This document shows, piece by piece, positions 21,401 to 33,037 of a stretch of DNA of 64,000 nt. The translations under genes were made by a program, and so were the position numbers. The stretch spans positions 5,394,001 through 5,458,000 of the forward strand of contig NZ_CP025546.1 in NCBI RefSeq assembly GCF_003614435.1, given 5' to 3'. This stretch comes from Mycobacterium paragordonae. GTDB taxonomy: Bacteria > Actinomycetota > Actinomycetes > Mycobacteriales > Mycobacteriaceae. How positions within the stretch are numbered: the stretch's first letter is position 1; each line of letters starts with the position of its first letter. Under the pieces are notes generated by a model. That model ran no database searches. It was not told where the DNA came from and saw nothing but the letters and a program-made list of their open reading frames with translations.

Positions 21401-22068
21401 AAACCGCCCAGCAGGCTGCCCAGCTTCAGGCCACGCCCCGAACTCAGGGTTGCGACGACGGCCTTGACGTTGGTGCCGCCGGCGCCTGCCAAGCCGGACA
21501 GCTGCGAGACCGCCGCATTGATCGCACCACCCGCGCCGGCCAATTGACCCAGCGGCAATTTGGTGAACGGGGTCAGCGCCGCCGCGGCCGCCGACGCCCC
21601 GCCGTGATAGCTCAGCATCGCCACGATGTCCTGGGCCCAGAACTCCTCGTAGGCCGCCTCGGCCGCCGCGATCGCCGGCCAGTTCTGCCCGAACAGGTTT
21701 GAGATCGCAAGCCGCACCAGCGAATTGCGATTGCCGGCAATCAGCGCCGGGTGCACGATCATCGACCGCGCGGACTCGAAAGCCGCCACCACCACCCGGG
21801 CCTGAGCAGCAGCCTGCTCAGCCGCCGCACCCGCAGCGCTCAGCCACCCCGCATACGGCGAAGCCGCAGCCGCCATCGCCCCCGCCGCCGGGCCCTGCCA
21901 GGCACCGTCAATCAGACCCGAGGTCACCGACTCGAAGAACGACGACGCCGAACCCAACTCAGCAGCCAAACCATCCCAGGCCGTCGCCACCGACGACATC
22001 GGCGCCGATCCCGCGCCGAGCAGCATGTTCAGCGAGTTGATCTCGGGTGGCAAAGTCAGGAAACTCAC
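18424..22068 (-). CDS. PPE-MPTR protein, paralogue B of a tandem trio
   Basis: 1214 residues, GTG start in the same context as its neighbours. The PPE domain is identical to paralogue A over the first 180 residues. The octad-repeat region is shorter: one [18 protein letters not shown] unit and no His/Trp-rich segment. The MPTR and the two inserts follow ([19 protein letters not shown] in insert 1, [14 protein letters not shown] sequence in insert 2). It ends [15 protein letters not shown]; the last codons overlap the yyaL-like fragment. The 93-bp spacer on each side is the same sequence, which points to recent tandem duplication or conversion. Probable ESX-5 substrate. Confidence 0.93.
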   Translation of the reverse strand: MSFLTLPPEINSLNMLLGAGSAPMSSVATAWDGLAAELGSASSFFESVTSGLIDGAWQGPAAGAMAAAASPYAGWLSAAGAAAEQAAAQARVVVAAFESARSMIVHPALIAGNRNSLVRLAISNLFGQNWPAIAAAEAAYEEFWAQDIVAMLSYHGGASAAAAALTPFTKLPLGQLAGAGGAINAAVSQLSGLAGAGGTNVKAVVATLSSGRGLKLGSLLGGFNLNAVLSGLHLGTGNLANLNLHNLGLGGTGVGAAAAARLSTPWGNFSLNQITNYVNSHGGVQSVLSNLSSSPAFNAWVNSGALASQLSSPAVTSLLSGPAVSTLLNGTSVSTLLSSPSVSTLLSSPSVSSLLSHGRLGSLLSNPTISSVLSGTNLSAKLSSLLSVHSVGSAEAAVADVFGNTGTGNIGFGNTGDNNIGFGNTGNGNVGIGNSGVDLRGILNSGVGNSGLFNTGSYNTGIGNSGVGNTGLFNPGNFNTGIGNRGSYNTGSFNEGSFNSGDFNAGDTNTGWFNTGNLNTGIGNSGDINTGIGNSGNMNNGMFVRGDAQGMTGFSYSIHIDQIPVDFGLRVPINMTISGGTLDITTQPYTIGTINLSSLSTVNDGSTIGPIRVPTITVSGPRLNFLVGGPTYTLFGGISGTVGPIDIPFSISAGPGFGNTSGAPSSGFFNSGSGSSSGFFNVGAGSSGWQNLASSASGVGNVGELASGMRNLGNSMSGWFNASSLDSAQAAVVSGFSNVGSQVSGAFHNAVSDFTTLSIGLGNQGGLNVGGGNIGDLNFGLGNVGANNFGGGNLGNLNFGFGDLGSNNFGFGNLGDGNIGFGNSGSGNIGFGNTGNGNVGFGNFGDGNVGLANWGDNNSGIGLLGSGNVGFGGFNAGTDNVGLFNSGHGNRGFFNSGTGNTGIGNAGDYNTGIGNTSIANTGIGNTGSYNTGIGNTGSNNTGSFNVGSFNTGDANPGDRNTGSFNGGSINTGFANAGDLNTGSFNTGSMNLGSFNLADSQAQGITIPINLPAIPIDLVAGANLAIPITGQFDPLTVYVPQFGIPVNVSVAFLVTINFTGTQLTPPLPPIVINPIVLKDLMVGGSVQVPIDMTILGRLNLTLPAQPGIGNSAVSSGYFNGGSVGTSGFFNSSDLSSGFANANGALTSGWYNSGSLLSGFQNLGTAISGIANTSTLAANTSALISGVGNIGSQVSGFWNGQMSALQQTWADWVASR

Positions 22069-22090
22069 CGGCTCAATCCTCTTCCTTACA

Positions 22091-22178
22091 TTGCAGGAAA
22101 GCTTCTTTGGAGTAGTAAGTGCTACAGAACAACGGTCGGCCGTCCGCGGCGGGGAAACACGTCATCGGCTAGCCACCC
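22091..22178 (-). pseudogene. Second copy of the yyaL-like fragment at the PPE C/B junction
   Basis: Same sequence as 18353-18440, 3738 bp away, placed identically between the end of paralogue C and the start of paralogue B. It shows that the junction fragment was duplicated together with the PPE genes. Confidence 0.72.
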
Positions 22179-25100
22179 AGTCCGCCCACGTCTGCTGCAG
22201 CGCACTCATCTGCCCGTTCCAGAAGCCCGAGATCTGGTTGCCGATGTTGCCGACACCGGACATGAACGCCGCGCCGCCGACAGTGCTGGTGTTGGCGAAG
22301 CCCGAGATGGCGTCGCCCAGGTTCTGCCAGCCCGACAGCAACGAACCGGAGTTGTACCAGCCCGACGTCAGCGCCCCGTTGGCGTTGGCGAAGCCCGAAC
22401 TCAGATCGCTGGAATTGAAGAACCCGGAAGCACCGTCGGAATTTCCATTGAAGAAGCCGGACGCCAACGCCCCGACGGAGTTCCCGATACCTAGCAGCCC
22501 CGGCAGCGTGACATTGAGTCGGCCGAGGATCGTCATCTGGATGGGCAACTGGAAGTCCGCCCCGTACACGACGTCCAGCAGGACGATCGGGTTGATGACG
22601 ATGGGTTCCACTATCGCGGACGGGACGGTTCCGGCGATGGTGGCGAGACCAAGCCCCGTCACGTTGACCGGGACATTGACAATGATCGGGTAGACGGTGA
22701 TCGGGTCGAACTGACCGGAGATCGGGATCGCCACATTGGTAGCAGCCACCAGGTCGATCGGGATCGCCGGGAAATCGATCGTGAAGGTGATGCCATCTTG
22801 CACTTGGCTGTCGGCCAGGTTGAAGGAGCCGAGGTTCATGCTGCCGGTGTTGAACGAACCGGTGTTGAGGTCGCCGGCGTTGGCGAAGCCGGTGTTGATG
22901 CTGCCGCCGTTGAAGCTTCCGGTGTTGCGATCGCCCGGGTTGGCATCACCGGTGTTGAAGCTACCGACGTTGAAACTTCCCGTGTTGTTGCTGCCGGTGT
23001 TACCGATACCGGTGTTGTAGCTACCGGTATTGCCGATGCCGGTGTTCGCGATGCTGGTGTTGCCGATACCGGTGTTGTAGTCACCGGCGTTGCCGATCCC
23101 GGTGTTACCGGTACCGGAGTTGAAGAACCCGCGGTTACCGTGACCGGAGTTGAACAACCCGACATTGTCGGTGCCCGCGTTGAAGCCACCGAAGCCGACG
23201 TTGCCGCTGCCGAGCAACCCGATACCGGTGTTGTTGTCACCCCAGTTCGCCAAGCCGACGTTGCCGTCACCGAAGTTGCCGAACCCGACGTTGCCGTTCC
23301 CGGTGTTGCCGAAGCCGATGTTGCCGCTGCCGGAGTTGCCGAAGCCGATGTTGCCATCACCGAGGTTGCCGAACCCGAAGTTGTTGCTGCCCAGATCACC
23401 GAACCCGAAGTTCAGGTTGCCCAGGTTGCCGCCGCCGAAGTTGTTGGCGCCCACGTTGCCCAAGCCGAAGTTCAGGTCGCCGATGTTGCCGCCACCCACA
23501 TTCAGCCCACCCTGGTTGCCCAGGCCGATGCTCAAGGTGGTGAAGTCGCTCACCGCGTTGTGGAAGGCCCCCGAAACCTGGCTGCCGACGTTGCTGAAAC
23601 CCGAGACGACCGCCGCCTGCGCGCTGTCCAGCGAGCTCGCGTTGAACCAGCCCGACATGCTGTTGCCCAGGTTGCGCATGCCCGAGGCCAACTCGCCCAC
23701 GTTGCCCACACCCGAAGCACTCGACGCCAGGTTCTGCCATCCCGAACTGCCCGCACCCACATTGAAGAAACCCGAGGAACTACCCGAACCACTATTGAAG
23801 AACCCCGACGACGGAGCACCCGAGGTATTGCCGATACCCGGGCCCGCCGGGATCGAGAACAACGGAATGTCGATCGGCCCGACGGTGCCGGTGATGCCGC
23901 CGTACGTCGTGTATCCCGGCGCGCCGAGCGTGAAGTGCAGCCGTGGTCCGCTGATCGTTATGGTCGGAACGCTGATGGGCCCGATGGTGCCGGACGTGCT
24001 GCTGAGGGCGCTCATGTCGATCGCCCCGATGTTGAACGGCTGAGTGGTGATGTCGAACGTGCCACCGGCAATCGTCGTGTTCACGGGGAACCGCATGCCG
24101 AAGTCGACGGGTATCTGGTTGATGTGGATCGAGTAGGAAACTCCGGTCATGCCCTGGGCGTCGCCCCGGACGAACATCCCGTTGTTCATGTTGCCGGAGT
24201 TGCCGATACCGGTGTTGATGTCCCCGGAGTTGCCGATACCGGTGTTCAGGTTGCCGGTATTGAACCAACCGGTGTTGGTGTCACCGCTGTTGAAGTCACC
24301 GCTGTTGAAGCTGCCCTCATTGAAGCTTCCGGTGTTGTAGCTGCCGCGGTTACCGATCCCGGTATTGAAATTGCCCGGGTTGAACAGCCCGGTGTTACCG
24401 ACACCGGAATTACCGATACCGGTGTTATAGCTACCCGTATTGAACAGCCCAGAGTTGCCCACACCCGCGTTCAAAATGCCGCGCAGGTCGACACCGGAGT
24501 TACCGATACCGATGTTGCCGTTACCGGTATTGCCGAACCCGATGTTGTTATCCCCGGTATTACCGAACCCGATGTTGCCGGTACCGGTATTACCGAAGAC
24601 GTCAGCAACCGCGGCCTCCGCCGAGCCGACCGAATGCACACTCAACAGACTGCTCAGCTTGGCAGACAGATTCGTCCCGCTCAGCACGCTGCTGATGGTC
24701 GGGTTGCTCAACAAGCTGCCCAGACGCCCCGAACTGAGCAGGCTGCTCACCGAGGGACTGCTGAGCAGCGTGCTAACCGACGGGCTGCTCAACAGGGTGC
24801 TCACCGCCGGGCTGCTCAGCAGCGTGCTCACCGCCGGACCGCTCAACAAACTGGTCACCGCAGGGCTGCTCAACTGGCTGGCTAACGCACCAGAATTCAC
24901 CCAAGCGTTAAACGCCGGCGAACTCGACAAGTTGCTCAGCACGCTCTGCACGCCACCGTGAGAGTTGACGTAGTTAGTGATCTGGTTCAGCGAGAAGTTG
25001 CCCCACGGAGTCGACAATGTCGCCGCCGCGGCACTCGCCCCGCCGGTGCCACCCACCCCCAACTGGGACAACAGGTTGCTCAGGCTGCTGCCGTTGGTCA

Positions 25101-26772
25101 GGTGCACACCACTGAGCAGGCTGCTCACCGACGAGTTGCTAAACAGCCCGCTCAGCGCCGGGCTGCGCAACACGTTGCCCACCGTCGGGCTGCTCAACAG
25201 GGTGCTCACCGCCGGGCTGCTCAACAGGGTGCTCACCGCCGGGCTGCTCAACACAGTGGTGACCGCCGGGTTGCTCAACAGATTGGTCACCGCGGGGCTA
25301 TTCAGCTGGCTGGCTAACGCACCGGAATTCACCCAGGCGTTAAACGCCGGCGAACTCGACAAGTTGTTCAACACGCTCTGCACGCCACCGTGGGAGTTGA
25401 CGTAGTTAGTGATCTGGTTCAGCGAGAAGTTGCCCCACGGAGTCGACAACGTCGCCGCCGCACTCGCCCCACCGGAGCCGGTGGCACCCACGCCCAACTG
25501 AGTCAGCAGGTTGCTCAAACTGCTGCCGTCGCTCAAGTGCAGACTGCCGACCAGGCTGCTGACGGTCTTGCTGCTCAGTAGGCTGCTCACCGTCGGGCTG
25601 CTCAACAAGCTGCTCACCGTCGAGCTGCTCAACAAGCTGCTCACCGTCGTACTGCTCAACACGGTGTTGACCACCGAACTGTTCAACAGACCCGCCACCG
25701 CCGGGCTGCTCAACACCGCGCTCACACTGCCGCTGCTGATGGCGTTGCTCACGACTGCGTTGTTCAGCAGGCCGGTCAAAAAGCCCAGGCCGCGGCCCGA
25801 ACCACCGAAGCCGCCGAAGCCTTGGCCCCACGAGCCACCCCAGTGATGGCCCCAACCCGCGGCCGCCGTCGCCCCGGTGGTGCCGGTGACACCCAGCTGG
25901 TTGAGCACAGCGCTGAGGTTGGCGGTGCCCAGATTCAGACTGCTGAGCAGGCCGGTCACGGACTTGCTGCCCAGCAAGCTGCTCAGACTGCCGCTGCTCA
26001 GCACGGCGCTGATGCTTCCGGAGTTGGACAGACCAGCAGTCACCAGGCTCAGGCTGGCGAGGTTTCCGGTACCGAGCTGCAGGCCACCGAGCGCCCCGCT
26101 GAGGTTGAAACCGCCCAGCAGGCTGCCCAGCCTGACATTGCCCGAACCAAGAGCAGCCCTGATGCTGCCGCCGCCCTTGTTGAAAGTGCCGGCCAAGCCC
26201 GCAACTTCGGTCGCCACCGCATTGACCAAGCCCCCCGCACCGGCCAACTGACCCAGCGGCAATTTGGCGAACGGGGTCAGCGCCGCCGCGGCCGCCGACG
26301 CCCCACCGTGATAGCTCAGCATCGCCACGATGTCCTGGGCCCAGAACTCCTCGTAGGCCGCCTCCGCCGCCGCGATCGCCGGCCAGTTCTGCCCGAACAG
26401 GTTTGAGATCGCAAGCCGCACCAGCGAATTGCGATTGCCGGCAATCAGCGCCGGGTGCACGATCATCGACCGCGCGGACTCGAAAGCCGCCACCACCACC
26501 CGGGCCTGAGCAGCAGCCTGCTCAGCCGCCGCACCCGCAGCGCTCAGCCACCCCGCATACGGCGAAGCCGCAGCCGCCATCGCCCCCGCGGCCGGGCCCT
26601 GCCAGGCACCGTCAATCAGACCCGAGGTCACCGACTCGAAGAACGACGACGCCGAACCCAGCTCGGACGCCAGACCATCCCACGCCGACGCCACCGACGC
26701 CATCGGCGCCGATCCCGCGCCGAGCAGCATGTTCAGCGAGTTGATCTCAGGTGGCAAAGTCAGGAAACTCAC
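22162..26772 (-). CDS. PPE-MPTR protein, paralogue C of a tandem trio
   Basis: 1536 residues, the longest and probably first-transcribed of the three. The PPE domain differs from A/B at only a few residues ([16 protein letters not shown]). The Ser/Leu octad region is expanded ([20 protein letters not shown]), with two [18 protein letters not shown] units and a His/Trp cluster ([16 protein letters not shown]). The MPTR and both beta-rich inserts are present but with their own sequences ([22 protein letters not shown] and [16 protein letters not shown]). It ends WADWVASR. The first 18 bp upstream match A and B, after which the leader diverges. Probable ESX-5 substrate. Confidence 0.93.
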   Translation of the reverse strand: MSFLTLPPEINSLNMLLGAGSAPMASVASAWDGLASELGSASSFFESVTSGLIDGAWQGPAAGAMAAAASPYAGWLSAAGAAAEQAAAQARVVVAAFESARSMIVHPALIAGNRNSLVRLAISNLFGQNWPAIAAAEAAYEEFWAQDIVAMLSYHGGASAAAAALTPFAKLPLGQLAGAGGLVNAVATEVAGLAGTFNKGGGSIRAALGSGNVRLGSLLGGFNLSGALGGLQLGTGNLASLSLVTAGLSNSGSISAVLSSGSLSSLLGSKSVTGLLSSLNLGTANLSAVLNQLGVTGTTGATAAAGWGHHWGGSWGQGFGGFGGSGRGLGFLTGLLNNAVVSNAISSGSVSAVLSSPAVAGLLNSSVVNTVLSSTTVSSLLSSSTVSSLLSSPTVSSLLSSKTVSSLVGSLHLSDGSSLSNLLTQLGVGATGSGGASAAATLSTPWGNFSLNQITNYVNSHGGVQSVLNNLSSSPAFNAWVNSGALASQLNSPAVTNLLSNPAVTTVLSSPAVSTLLSSPAVSTLLSSPTVGNVLRSPALSGLFSNSSVSSLLSGVHLTNGSSLSNLLSQLGVGGTGGASAAAATLSTPWGNFSLNQITNYVNSHGGVQSVLSNLSSSPAFNAWVNSGALASQLSSPAVTSLLSGPAVSTLLSSPAVSTLLSSPSVSTLLSSPSVSSLLSSGRLGSLLSNPTISSVLSGTNLSAKLSSLLSVHSVGSAEAAVADVFGNTGTGNIGFGNTGDNNIGFGNTGNGNIGIGNSGVDLRGILNAGVGNSGLFNTGSYNTGIGNSGVGNTGLFNPGNFNTGIGNRGSYNTGSFNEGSFNSGDFNSGDTNTGWFNTGNLNTGIGNSGDINTGIGNSGNMNNGMFVRGDAQGMTGVSYSIHINQIPVDFGMRFPVNTTIAGGTFDITTQPFNIGAIDMSALSSTSGTIGPISVPTITISGPRLHFTLGAPGYTTYGGITGTVGPIDIPLFSIPAGPGIGNTSGAPSSGFFNSGSGSSSGFFNVGAGSSGWQNLASSASGVGNVGELASGMRNLGNSMSGWFNASSLDSAQAAVVSGFSNVGSQVSGAFHNAVSDFTTLSIGLGNQGGLNVGGGNIGDLNFGLGNVGANNFGGGNLGNLNFGFGDLGSNNFGFGNLGDGNIGFGNSGSGNIGFGNTGNGNVGFGNFGDGNVGLANWGDNNTGIGLLGSGNVGFGGFNAGTDNVGLFNSGHGNRGFFNSGTGNTGIGNAGDYNTGIGNTSIANTGIGNTGSYNTGIGNTGSNNTGSFNVGSFNTGDANPGDRNTGSFNGGSINTGFANAGDLNTGSFNTGSMNLGSFNLADSQVQDGITFTIDFPAIPIDLVAATNVAIPISGQFDPITVYPIIVNVPVNVTGLGLATIAGTVPSAIVEPIVINPIVLLDVVYGADFQLPIQMTILGRLNVTLPGLLGIGNSVGALASGFFNGNSDGASGFFNSSDLSSGFANANGALTSGWYNSGSLLSGWQNLGDAISGFANTSTVGGAAFMSGVGNIGNQISGFWNGQMSALQQTWADWVASR

Positions 26773-26854
26773 CGGCTCAATCCTCTTCCTAACATTTCAG
26801 ACGATCGCTGTTCGACGTGTGTGGAGTAGTACCTGGCAGGCCGGGGATGAGTTT

Positions 26855-29800
26855 CTACGTGCCGTTGGGACCGTTGCTGCCCGACGTACCTGCGGCGCCG
26901 CCCGTACCCGGCGTACCCGCCAGGCCGCCGGTACCGCCCGTACCGAAGGCGCCGATCGCACCGTTGCCGCCGTTCAGGCCGCCGCCCAGGCCGGTTCCGC
27001 CGGTACCGCCGGTGGCGTGGTTGCCGCCGGCGCCGCCGTTCGCGCCGTTGCCAGCCGCTCCACCGATGCCGGTGCCCGTCGGGGTGCCACCACCGCCGCC
27101 GGCGCCGCCCTGCCCGCCGTTGCCGGAGTTCCCGGCGTTTCCACCGTTCCCGCCGCCGTTACCGTCGCCGCCTTCGCCGCCGCCACCGCCGATGCCGCCC
27201 GAGCCAGCCGCGCCCGCACTGCCGCCATTACCACCAGCCATGTTGGTGCCAAAGCCATTGCCGCCTTTGCCGCCGCTACCCGAGGTGCCGCCTGCGCCGG
27301 CTTGCCCGCCATTACCACCGGCTGCGCCTGCGGTGGTGGTGGTGCCATTACCACCAGCACCGCCGGCGCCACCAGCACCGCCGTTACCGCTGGCACCACC
27401 GTTACCGCCCAGGCCGCCGGGGTTGCTACCGCTGGTCGCGGCGGCGCCAAGGCCACCGGCACCGCCGGCTCCGCCCTTTCCGCCAGCGCCACCATCGGCA
27501 CCGGCGCTCGCCGCGCCGTTGGTGCCGCCACCGATCGCGGTGCCACCGGACGCGCCAGCGCCACCGGCACCACCCACACCGGCGTTGCCGCCGGCGCCAC
27601 CGTTGCGTGCGTCGCGGTTGGCGGCCGTGGTGCTGGCTTGGCCATTACCGCCCGTGGTACCAGCACCGCCGTCGCCGGCCGCGCCACCCTTTCCAGCGCT
27701 ACCCGCGGCACCACCAGATTGGCCATCGCCACCGGCGCCCGCGTTACCACCGGCGCCGCCGTTACCGCCGGTACCACCACCGCCGCCGTTGCCACCAGTC
27801 GTACCGGTGGCAGCCCCACCGGTGCCACCCGTGGATCCGATGCCGCCCTGGCCACCGGTGCCACCAGCACCACCGTTAGTAGTCGCGGTGCCGGTACCGC
27901 CCTTGCCACCGCCGCCGCCGGCCCCACCAGCGGCGCCGTTGCCGCCCGTACCGCCGTTGGTGCGGTTGCCGGTTCCGGTACCACCGGCCCCGGCCGTCCC
28001 GGCATTACCGCCGTCGCCGCCGTTACCGGCGTTACCGGCCGTGCCGTTGTTACCCAGCGTGGCCGTACCCGCGGCACCGCCGTTGCCACCGGCTCCGCCG
28101 TTACCACCGGCGCCAGCGTTGCCGCCGGTGCCGGCGGTGCCGTTGGCGGTACTGGAGTTGGCTCCTACCGCACCGTTACCGCCCTGGCCGCCCTTGCCGC
28201 CGTTTCCGGCGTTGCCGCCGTTACCCGCGTCACCAAGGACGGATCCGCCAGCACCGCCGGCGCCACCGTTTCCGCCCGCGCCGCCGGTGCCGCCGGCGAC
28301 GCTGGCGCCGCCGGTGGTGCCGGTCCCGCCGTTGCCACCGCTGCCACCGTTACCGCCGTCGCCGTGCGAACCGCCGGCACCGCCCTTGCCGCCGTTGCCG
28401 CCCGCCGCACCGGCGGTGTTCGCGCCGTTGTCGAAGCCGTTGCCACCGTTACCGCCGTTGCCGCTATTGGGGGCATCGGCGCCGTTAAGGCCGTTGGAGC
28501 CGACAGTCGAGCCGGTGCCCGCCACGCCACCGGTCCCGACGAGGCCTGCGTCACCGCCCTTACCGCCATCGCTGCCGTTGATGGTGGCTGCCGTGCCGTT
28601 GGCACCCTTGCCGCCATTGCCGCCGAGGCCCGCAGCACCACCGGCCCCGCCGTCTCCGGCAGCACCCACGGTGCCTGCGGTGGCTTTACCACCGTTACCG
28701 CCGGCACCACCCTGGCCGCCGGCACCACCCTTGCCACCCGCACCGCCGGCCGTGGTCGGGTTCGTCGAGTCGGTGGCATTACCGCCGGTACCGCCCTGTG
28801 CACCCGCGCCACCCGTACCGCCGGCCCCGCCGTTACCGGACACCGTGCCGCCGGCACCGCCGTTACCACCGTGACCACCGAAGCCGCCGGCGACTGCGTC
28901 GCCGCCATTGCCGCCCGAGCCGACCCCGGCCGCACCGTTCTTGCCCGGCAGACCGACGCCACCGGTGCCGCCTGCGCCACCGTTGCCGCTCTGCCCGGCA
29001 TCGCCACCATCGCCGCCGGCGCCGCCGCCGGCCTGGCCGATACCGCCGGTACCACCGGCGCCACCGTCACCAGATGTCGCACCGCCAGCACCGCCGTGAC
29101 CACCGGCACCGCCGATACCCAATGGCGATTGGCCAAGGCCACCGGTGCCACCGGTGCCACCGATACCAGTCGACCCGGCCGCGCCACCGGTGCCGCCGGC
29201 TCCACCGTTGCCGGCCTGCGCACCGCTGTCCCCGCCGTGACCGCCGGCGCCACCAGCGCCGCTGCCATCGCCGGCGCCACCAACACCGCCGGTACCGCCG
29301 TTACCCAGCACACCGCCGGCACCACCGGTGCCACCAACGCCACCGGTTGCGTTGGAGCCCGCTTCAGCAGCGAAGCCCTTACCGCCGTCGCCGCCGTCGC
29401 CGCCGAAGGTGGCCGCAGCGCCCGTGCCGCCCTTGCCACCGGCGACAGAGCCGGAGCCGCCGTTACCGCCAACCCCTCCGGTACCCGGGTTACCGCCCTG
29501 ACCACCTGCACTGCCGTCGATGTGGGCGGCGGTGCCGGCGGCGCCGTCGCCGCCGTTCCCGCCGATACCGGCGGCACCACCGTTACCACCGGCGCCACCC
29601 ACGCCAACAGTTCCCTTTCCAAGGGTCACGCCGCCGCCATTACCGCCTTGGCCACCCTGGCCACCGACACCACCTTGGCCGGCCGCGCCACCTGCCAGAG
29701 TCGGGTCGACCGAGTCGATACCAGCAGCGCCGGTACCGCCGATCCCGCCGATCCCGCCGGCGCCACCGGCACCGCCATTGCCGGATGTGGAGCCACCTTG

Positions 29801-32527
29801 CCCGCCGGCACCACCCTTACCGCCGACGCCGCCGGTCCCACCGGTTTCGAACTCGGCGGCACCCGTGACGCCCTGGGCACCGTTGCCACCTTTGCCGCCG
29901 GCACCACCGTTACCGACGGCGCCAGCTTTACCGCCGGCGCCACCGTCACCGCCGGCAAGCCCGCTGAGGGTGGGGTCGGTGTAGCCATTGCCACCCGCAC
30001 CACCGTTGCCACCGCTGGTGGCCGCGGCACCGCCCGCACCGGTCCCGCCGAAGCTCGAGCCGACGCCACCTTGCCCACCGGCCCCGCCGGTGCCTGGGTT
30101 GCCGCCGATCCCACCTGCACTGCCGTTGAAGAGAGCGGCGGTGCCGTTGGCGCCCTTTCCGCCATCGCCGCCGAGACCGGCAGCGCCGCCGGCACCGCCG
30201 TCACCGCCGCCACCCACGTTGCCGAGGGCGTTCGGCGCGTTGCCGCCATTACCGCCGGCGCCGCCTTGTCCACCAATTCCGCCGACCCCACCTGTGCCAC
30301 CGATCGCAGATGGGTCCGTCGCGTTGGCGCCGGTTGCACCGGTGCCGCCCTGCCCGCCGATGCCGCCCTTCCCGCCGTCCCCGCCGAAGCCAGCGGTCGT
30401 CCCGGCCACACCACCGTCACCGCCGCGACCGCCGTTGCCGCCGATCCCGCCGGCACCCCCGCTCTGGGTCGGGTCGGTGCCCGCGGCGCCGATGGCGCCG
30501 TTACCACCGGCACCGCCGTCGCCGCCGTTACCGACGACGCCGCCTGCGCCACCGCGCCCGCCGTTACCGCCATTGGCACCCGGGGTTACCGCGTTCCAGC
30601 CCGCGCCACCCGTTCCGCCGTTGCCACCGGTCAACGCGGCCGCACCAGCCGCACCCGAGGCGGCGACGCTGGTACCGGCGCCGTTCACTCCGCCGACCCC
30701 GCCGACCCCGCCTACGCCGGGATTTCCGCCCTGTCCGCCGGTACCGCCATTACGAACGGTCGAGCTACCGGCGCCACCGACCCCGCCGTCGCCGCCGATC
30801 CCGGCCGCACCGCCCTGGCCGCCCGCACCGCCGACCCCGGTCACACCACCGGTGCCGCTGCCCAGCGCGGCACCCCCGGCTCCTCCGGCGCCGCCGTGGC
30901 CGCCGGCACCACCACTGCCGCCGAGACCACCGGTCCCGCCGGTGGCTCCGGCGACGGTTGCGTCGGCCCCAGTCGCTCCGGCACCGCCGGCTCCACCGAG
31001 ACCGCCGACGCCACCGGCGCCGCCGTTACCGCCGTTGCCGGACACAGCTCCGCCATGTCCACCGACTCCACCGACACCACCGATGCCGCCGACCGCGCCA
31101 GTGCCACCCGCTGCACCCGGAGTCGCCCCGTTAGCCCCCGCGGCACCGACCACACCGGCACCGCCCGCGCCGCCGTTACCGCCGTTGCCCGTCAAGCCGC
31201 CATCACCGCCGGCACCCCCGGTACCGCCGACCAGGCCGACGCCACCGGTACCTCCGTTGCCGCCCGCTCCGCTGCCGTCGCCGTTTCCGCCGGCACCACC
31301 CGCACCACCGTGACCGGCCGTCCCGGCATTGCCGCCGGCCCCGCCGTTGCCGCCGGCCGCGTTCGACCCACCTGCGGCGGTGAGGCCAAGTCCGCCGGCG
31401 CCGCCGTTACCGCCGCTGGTGGCCGCCGCGCCCATGGCGCCGTTCGCCGCACCGAGCGAACCCGCTCCGCCGACACCGCCGATGCCGGGGTTTCCACCCA
31501 GGCCGCCGGAACCACCGTGAATATTTCCGATGTCGCCGTCGCCGCCGACACCGCCCGCGCCCCCGAGTCCGGCGGCGCCACCGGCACCACCCACTCCGCC
31601 GGCGCCGAACATGCCCGTGCTGCCGGCAGCGCCGCCGGCACCACCACTACCGCCGGCACCGCCGACACCGCCCGTCGCGCCACCACCGACGCCGTCAAAG
31701 CCCGTGCCACCGGTACCGCCGGCGCCACCGGCGCCACCGGCACCCGCGGTGCTGAACACCATCCCGCCGTTGCCACCGAGGCCGCCGGCGCCACCGGTAC
31801 CGCCGGCGGCACCGGATAGCGGGTCGCCGGCACCGCCGGCACCGCCCACGCCGCCCGCGCCACCCGCGCCGAAGAAGCCGGCGTTTCCACCGATACCGCC
31901 CGCACCGCCGGTCAGGCCGGCGGCGGCGCCAACGCCGCCCGTTCCGCCGATACCGCCGTTGCCGAACAACGTGCCGCCGGCACCACCGTTACCGCCGCCG
32001 GCACCGGCTCCACCGGTACCGCCGATGCCACCGTTACCGAATAGTCCCGCGGCGCCACCGTTGCCGCCGACCTGGCCCACCGCTCCGGATCCACCAGCCC
32101 CGCCGTTGCCCCACAGCAATCCGCCCGCCCCGCCGTTCGCGCCGGTCCCCGCAGCCCCGTCGGTGCCGTTTCCGATCAGCGGCCGCCCCAACGCTGCCTG
32201 GGTCGGCGCGTTAATCAGATCCATCACGCCCTGCAACGGCGATGCGTTCATCGCCTCGGCGGTCGAGTACGCGCTGCCTGCAGAAGTAAGGCTTTGCACA
32301 AATTGTTGGTGGAAGGCCTCCGCCTGAGAGCTCAGCGCTTGATAGCTCTGAGCATGGGAGCCAAAGAGCGCGGCGATGGCTGCCGACACCTCATCCTGGG
32401 CAGCCGGCAGCAAAGCAGCTACAGGTCTCGCCCAGACCCCGTTGGCCTCGTTGATTGACGCACCCAGACTCTGCAAATTCGTTGCCGCAGCAGCGAAGAG
32501 GTCAGGGGCAGCCACCAAATACGACAT
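26855..32527 (-). CDS. Large PE_PGRS protein (1890 residues)
   Basis: The PE domain ([19 protein letters not shown]) carries the YxxxE motif (AYSTAEAMN) near residue 90, then [16 protein letters not shown]. After that come about 1750 residues of PGRS ([12 protein letters not shown] repeats), ending [14 protein letters not shown] 32527 has AGGAG 10 nt upstream. The PGRS shows higher-order units of roughly 600-940 bp, each with a GGNPGxGG-type block (near 31485, 30715, 30095, 29487 and a variant near 28545) followed by an [13 protein letters not shown] block. Position next to the prenyl synthase matches PE_PGRS21 of M. tuberculosis, which is much shorter. Expected at the surface through ESX-5; no C-terminal catalytic domain. 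Confidence 0.93.
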   Translation of the reverse strand: MSYLVAAPDLFAAAATNLQSLGASINEANGVWARPVAALLPAAQDEVSAAIAALFGSHAQSYQALSSQAEAFHQQFVQSLTSAGSAYSTAEAMNASPLQGVMDLINAPTQAALGRPLIGNGTDGAAGTGANGGAGGLLWGNGGAGGSGAVGQVGGNGGAAGLFGNGGIGGTGGAGAGGGNGGAGGTLFGNGGIGGTGGVGAAAGLTGGAGGIGGNAGFFGAGGAGGVGGAGGAGDPLSGAAGGTGGAGGLGGNGGMVFSTAGAGGAGGAGGTGGTGFDGVGGGATGGVGGAGGSGGAGGAAGSTGMFGAGGVGGAGGAAGLGGAGGVGGDGDIGNIHGGSGGLGGNPGIGGVGGAGSLGAANGAMGAAATSGGNGGAGGLGLTAAGGSNAAGGNGGAGGNAGTAGHGGAGGAGGNGDGSGAGGNGGTGGVGLVGGTGGAGGDGGLTGNGGNGGAGGAGVVGAAGANGATPGAAGGTGAVGGIGGVGGVGGHGGAVSGNGGNGGAGGVGGLGGAGGAGATGADATVAGATGGTGGLGGSGGAGGHGGAGGAGGAALGSGTGGVTGVGGAGGQGGAAGIGGDGGVGGAGSSTVRNGGTGGQGGNPGVGGVGGVGGVNGAGTSVAASGAAGAAALTGGNGGTGGAGWNAVTPGANGGNGGRGGAGGVVGNGGDGGAGGNGAIGAAGTDPTQSGGAGGIGGNGGRGGDGGVAGTTAGFGGDGGKGGIGGQGGTGATGANATDPSAIGGTGGVGGIGGQGGAGGNGGNAPNALGNVGGGGDGGAGGAAGLGGDGGKGANGTAALFNGSAGGIGGNPGTGGAGGQGGVGSSFGGTGAGGAAATSGGNGGAGGNGYTDPTLSGLAGGDGGAGGKAGAVGNGGAGGKGGNGAQGVTGAAEFETGGTGGVGGKGGAGGQGGSTSGNGGAGGAGGIGGIGGTGAAGIDSVDPTLAGGAAGQGGVGGQGGQGGNGGGVTLGKGTVGVGGAGGNGGAAGIGGNGGDGAAGTAAHIDGSAGGQGGNPGTGGVGGNGGSGSVAGGKGGTGAAATFGGDGGDGGKGFAAEAGSNATGGVGGTGGAGGVLGNGGTGGVGGAGDGSGAGGAGGHGGDSGAQAGNGGAGGTGGAAGSTGIGGTGGTGGLGQSPLGIGGAGGHGGAGGATSGDGGAGGTGGIGQAGGGAGGDGGDAGQSGNGGAGGTGGVGLPGKNGAAGVGSGGNGGDAVAGGFGGHGGNGGAGGTVSGNGGAGGTGGAGAQGGTGGNATDSTNPTTAGGAGGKGGAGGQGGAGGNGGKATAGTVGAAGDGGAGGAAGLGGNGGKGANGTAATINGSDGGKGGDAGLVGTGGVAGTGSTVGSNGLNGADAPNSGNGGNGGNGFDNGANTAGAAGGNGGKGGAGGSHGDGGNGGSGGNGGTGTTGGASVAGGTGGAGGNGGAGGAGGSVLGDAGNGGNAGNGGKGGQGGNGAVGANSSTANGTAGTGGNAGAGGNGGAGGNGGAAGTATLGNNGTAGNAGNGGDGGNAGTAGAGGTGTGNRTNGGTGGNGAAGGAGGGGGKGGTGTATTNGGAGGTGGQGGIGSTGGTGGAATGTTGGNGGGGGTGGNGGAGGNAGAGGDGQSGGAAGSAGKGGAAGDGGAGTTGGNGQASTTAANRDARNGGAGGNAGVGGAGGAGASGGTAIGGGTNGAASAGADGGAGGKGGAGGAGGLGAAATSGSNPGGLGGNGGASGNGGAGGAGGAGGNGTTTTAGAAGGNGGQAGAGGTSGSGGKGGNGFGTNMAGGNGGSAGAAGSGGIGGGGGEGGDGNGGGNGGNAGNSGNGGQGGAGGGGGTPTGTGIGGAAGNGANGGAGGNHATGGTGGTGLGGGLNGGNGAIGAFGTGGTGGLAGTPGTGGAAGTSGSNGPNGT

Positions 32528-33037
32528 CGCTGAAACTCCTGTGGTTCATGGCCGATGGTTCGACGCGCGATTGGGAATGTACATGTCCGCGAGACGGAAA
32601 CACCAGATCTGACAACACGTATTTTCAGATTTTTCTGAGGGCGGCACCCGGTGCACTGTTGGACGCCGTTAGCCGAAGCAAGAATGTCCAATCTGCGGCT
32701 ATTGAATTCATGTTAGTAAGCAACCATTGCAGTGTTTGTCGTCTGGGCAGCCCCGTCGTTGACGACGAAATCGACTGTTACACAAGGATATTAACTTGCT
32801 ATTAGACACGGCCTACTGATGAGTAACCCGCTCACAAAATGTTCTCTAGGCTGGCTAATATGGGAATTGTCTATGAGGATCTTTAGTCGATCTCGGCTCG
32901 GCGGCGAACTGGCAAAGTTTGCTACAGCACTCTGGCGGGAGCATCCGTACCGCCGAAATGACACAGTGGGTGTGACAAAAGGTAGCCGGAACGACACGCC
33001 GAAGAGCGCCGCGGCCTCGCCCGCTCCGTGAGTCCGG
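32528..33037. other. 510-bp noncoding, relatively AT-rich interval
   Basis: Between the PE_PGRS start and the prenyl synthase stop. The stretch 32600-32900 is clearly poorer in G+C than its surroundings (for example TTTTCAGATTTTTCTG near 32621 and TTGCTATTAGACACGG near 32795). It presumably holds the PE_PGRS promoter and leader. Short open frames exist on both strands (such as 32819-33031 plus) but show no ribosome-binding site or recognisable product. Confidence 0.5.

Noticed and set aside
26773-26854. A third yyaL-like fragment upstream of PPE paralogue C
   Set aside because: Only the first 18 bp and a shifted TGGAGTAGTA match the other spacers; too short to claim homology.
26729-31819. 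A 1696-codon open frame on the plus strand opposite the large PE_PGRS
   Set aside because: It is antisense to GGN-rich PGRS codons; Gly codons rarely give stops on the other strand. The product is Ala/Thr low complexity with no domain or ribosome-binding site.
32819-33031. 70-codon plus-strand frame in the AT-rich interval before the prenyl synthase
   Set aside because: No ribosome-binding site, no recognisable motif, and an equally long frame lies on the other strand; support is insufficient.
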